Below, one piece after another: positions 13,941 through 15,279 of a DNA stretch of 15,279 bases. Both the position numbers and the translations under genes were made by a program. Under the pieces are notes generated by a model. That model saw only the letters and a program-made list of their open reading frames with translations, was not told the DNA's origin and ran no database searches. This DNA comes from Actinomycetes bacterium (GTDB taxonomy: Bacteria > Actinomycetota > Actinomycetes > Actinomycetales > Cellulomonadaceae). Positions within the stretch are counted from its first letter, which is position 1. The number at the start of each line of letters is the position of its first letter. The DNA is taken from contig JAFAEH010000064.1 of assembly GCA_023424135.1 (NCBI GenBank), positions 1 to 15,279 on the forward strand, written 5' to 3'.

Positions 13941-13964
13941 CCACCCGGACCCTGCCTAGCGTCG
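13910..13964 (+). promoter_or_regulatory. Bipartite promoter region of the WXG100 gene
   Basis: GGAACGTTCCACCCC (13910-13924) and CCTAGCGTCG (13955-13964) lie 45 bases apart, start to start. The same pair recurs with identical spacing before the next gene. TAGCGT (13957-13962) fits a -10 element, but there is no good -35, so the upstream box may bind an activator; GGAAC alone would also suit an ECF-sigma -35. The upstream box overlaps the last codons of the FHA-like gene. Confidence 0.65.
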
Positions 13965-13997
13965 CGACACCAGCCACGACGAGGCGAGGAGCCCGCC

Positions 13998-14273
13998 ATG
14001 TACGACAAGAGCACGTTCCACGGCATCGACCCGCAGTACAGCCGCCAGCAGGCCCGCGCGATGCAGACCGGTGCTGGCGACCTCGACGGCATCGTCGGCG
14101 CGATCGGCTCGATGCTGAGCCAGGTCCAGTGGTCCGGCCCCGGTGCGCAGCGGTTCGTCGGCGAGTGGGACGGTGCGCTGCGCCCGGAGCTGCAGGCCGC
14201 CGCGGAGAACATCCGCACCAACGCGGTCGAGCTCGAGCGTCGCGCCCAGATGCAGGAGGACGCGAGCCGCTGA
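13998..14273 (+). CDS. WXG100-family (ESAT-6-like) small secreted protein
   Basis: This 91-residue protein has the size and layout of WXG100 proteins. A predicted helix (about 13-43) is followed by the turn motif Trp45-Ser46-Gly47 and a second helix (about 48-88) rich in Ala, Glu and Arg. Such proteins form helical-hairpin dimers and are exported by type VII (ESX) secretion as substrates or as partners of larger effectors. There is no signal peptide. The typical C-terminal YxxxD/E export motif is absent, so the export signal may come from a partner, perhaps the next gene product. The ATG has GAGGAG six bases upstream. The gene lies 57 bases after the FHA-like gene and has its own conserved promoter region. 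Confidence 0.9.
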   Translation: MYDKSTFHGIDPQYSRQQARAMQTGAGDLDGIVGAIGSMLSQVQWSGPGAQRFVGEWDGALRPELQAAAENIRTNAVELERRAQMQEDASR

Positions 14274-14285
14274 CGGCTCCCGCCG

Positions 14286-14307
14286 GTCCGCGGACGCCCG
14301 GCCGGGC
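14286..14307. repeat. Two adjoining palindromes after the WXG100 gene
   Basis: GTCCGCGGAC (14286-14295) and GCCCGGCCGGGC (14296-14307) are each perfect palindromes and abut directly, 12 bases after the stop codon. They could slow or partly terminate transcription before the next promoter region. Chance is quite possible in such GC-rich sequence. Confidence 0.3.
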
Positions 14308-14319
14308 ACCGCACGCGGC

Positions 14320-14374
14320 GGAACCTTCCACCCCGCCGACGCTGGCCGAGCAGGCACCCCGGTTCCTAGCGTCG
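14320..14374 (+). promoter_or_regulatory. Bipartite promoter region of the glycine-zipper gene
   Basis: GGAACCTTCCACCCC (14320-14334) and CCTAGCGTCG (14365-14374) match the pair upstream of the previous gene with one difference in 25 positions and the same 45-base offset. The sequence between them is largely different, so these two blocks stand out as selected elements. TAGCGT (14367-14372) is the likely -10, giving a leader of roughly 50 bases. Confidence 0.65.
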
Positions 14375-14429
14375 ACGACGAACCACCACCGACCCGCCGG
14401 GACCCCCGGCCCACCGCAGGAGGCACCCG

Positions 14430-15279
14430 ATGACCCAGCTCCAGGCGAGCGGCTCGTTCCAGGGCTCCGACGTCGACGGTCTCGACAAGATCGTCCGGAA
14501 GATGAACGACGCGGCCGAGTTCGCGGACGACGTCGTCACCGCGCTGCGGGTCCTCGCCGCCGCCCTCGAGGCGATGTCCTGGACCGGCTGGGCCGCGGCG
14601 TTCGCCCGCTACCTCAGGGCCGTCGTCATCCCCTGGGTGCAGACGGTCGCGAAGTACCTGCGGGGCTTCGCGCAGGTCCTCGCGCTGATCTCGCAGACGC
14701 AGAAGGACACGAGCTCGGACACCCCGACGGTGCACATCCCGGCCTCGAGCTTCCAGCCCGTCACGCTGCCGGCCACGTCGACCGCGAACGCGCCCGTCCT
14801 GACCGCACCCGACACCGAGGTGACCCGGGCGCCGCAGGGCGGCGGGTCCGCCGGTGGCGGCGCCCAGGTCGTCGTGCCGGTGTCGATCGGGTCGGTCACG
14901 GTGCACGTCAACGGCGCCGGGGGCGGCGGTGCGCAGGTCAGCACCCCGGCCACGCCGACGCCCCGGTTCGAGGCGGGCGGCGGGGCGACGGGTGCCGGGA
15001 GCACCGGGGTGAGCGCCGGCGCGATCGCGAGCGGCCTCGTGACCGACCCCGCCGGGACGCTCGGCGCGATCGTCGGCGGTGTCGTCGGCGGGGTCGCGGG
15101 CCAGGCGGTCGGCGGCGGGACGTTCGGCGAGCGCATCGGCGCCGCCGTGGCCGGCGAGGTCGCGGGTCGCCTCTCCGAGGCCGTCGGTGGCGCGTCCGGC
15201 GGTTCGTCCGGCGGGTCGTCGGGCGGGGGCGGCGCGATCTCGCCGACGTCCTCGACGATCGGCGCCCCCGTCGGTGAGC
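14430..15279 (+). CDS. WXG-like glycine-zipper protein, cut by window end
   Basis: The frame is open for 283 codons and has no stop before the window edge. Residues 14-93 form a helical hairpin with Trp51-Thr52-Gly53 at the turn, like the WXG/LXG domains of type VII secretion substrates. A Thr/Pro/Ala-rich linker (about 94-150) and a short V-rich stretch (148-161, PVSIGSVTVHVNG) follow, then a Gly-rich linker. Residues 205-248 form a glycine zipper: Gly212, 216, 220, 224 and 228 are exactly four apart with small or hydrophobic residues between, a pattern of membrane-inserting helices. A (GGSS)n-like tail (254-268) continues to the edge. The ATG has AGGAGG six bases upstream. The likely role is an exported effector or membrane-associated partner of the small WXG100 protein; any further domain lies outside the window. 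Confidence 0.82.
   Translation, partial: MTQLQASGSFQGSDVDGLDKIVRKMNDAAEFADDVVTALRVLAAALEAMSWTGWAAAFARYLRAVVIPWVQTVAKYLRGFAQVLALISQTQKDTSSDTPTVHIPASSFQPVTLPATSTANAPVLTAPDTEVTRAPQGGGSAGGGAQVVVPVSIGSVTVHVNGAGGGGAQVSTPATPTPRFEAGGGATGAGSTGVSAGAIASGLVTDPAGTLGAIVGGVVGGVAGQAVGGGTFGERIGAAVAGEVAGRLSEAVGGASGGSSGGSSGGGGAISPTSSTIGAPVGE

Noticed and set aside
15180..15240. Tandem repeat in DNA encoding Gly-Ser units
   Set aside because: The repeat is short and imperfect at the DNA level and is explained by the low-complexity GGSS linker of the protein.
13508..15277. Plus-strand frame of 589 codons across the WXG locus
   Set aside because: The translation is almost all Arg, Gly, Ala and Pro. The real genes in other frames have ribosome-binding sites and family motifs.

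Overview
The window is very GC-rich DNA. Codon third positions are almost always G or C, GTG starts are common, and long spurious open frames cover most strands. Together with an Mtb-type dihydroxy-acid dehydratase, an ATPase-less sugar ABC cassette and WXG100 genes, this points to an actinobacterium. A Cellulomonas-like Micrococcales is my best guess, made from sequence style and gene content, not from a database match. No RNA gene, insertion sequence, CRISPR array or plasmid function is visible. All gaps between genes are under 170 bases.

Left part (1-8462). A POT-family proton-coupled peptide transporter (105-1646) faces a LacI-family repressor on the minus strand (1701-2723). Divergent from the repressor is a carbohydrate-uptake operon: lipoprotein binding protein (2829-4133), two membrane permeases joined by 4-base overlaps (4130-5185, 5182-6066), and after a 116-base gap with a hairpin, a cytoplasmic GH3 beta-glycosidase (6183-8462). 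A perfect 20-base palindrome (2733-2752) between the repressor and the operon is the obvious operator. The logic is: import an oligosaccharide, probably a xylo- or gluco-oligomer, cleave it inside the cell, and repress the set when the sugar is absent. No ABC ATPase is present, so a shared MsiK-like ATPase elsewhere is expected. The layout resembles the streptomycete bxl (xylobiose) loci.

Middle part (8463-12910). Two different dihydroxy-acid dehydratases lie close together. The first (8601-10463) is of the E. coli type and the second (11198-12910) of the mycobacterial/plant type, and their cluster-ligand cysteines differ. Between them, on the minus strand, sits an unrecognised four-cysteine lipoprotein gene (10534-11085). 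The convergent junction 10464-10533 holds a perfect 27-bp stem with a 3-base loop, probably a two-way terminator. The second dehydratase looks leaderless.

Right part (12911-15279). An FHA-like protein with a C-terminal helical domain (13077-13940) is followed by a small WXG100 protein (13998-14273) and then a larger protein cut by the window edge (from 14430). The larger protein has a WXG-like helical hairpin at its start, a low-complexity linker and a perfect glycine zipper. The two WXG genes carry near-identical bipartite promoter regions: GGAACnTTCCACCCC and, exactly 45 bases on, CCTAGCGTCG. This looks like the start of a co-regulated type VII secretion substrate locus and is the most novel part of the window.
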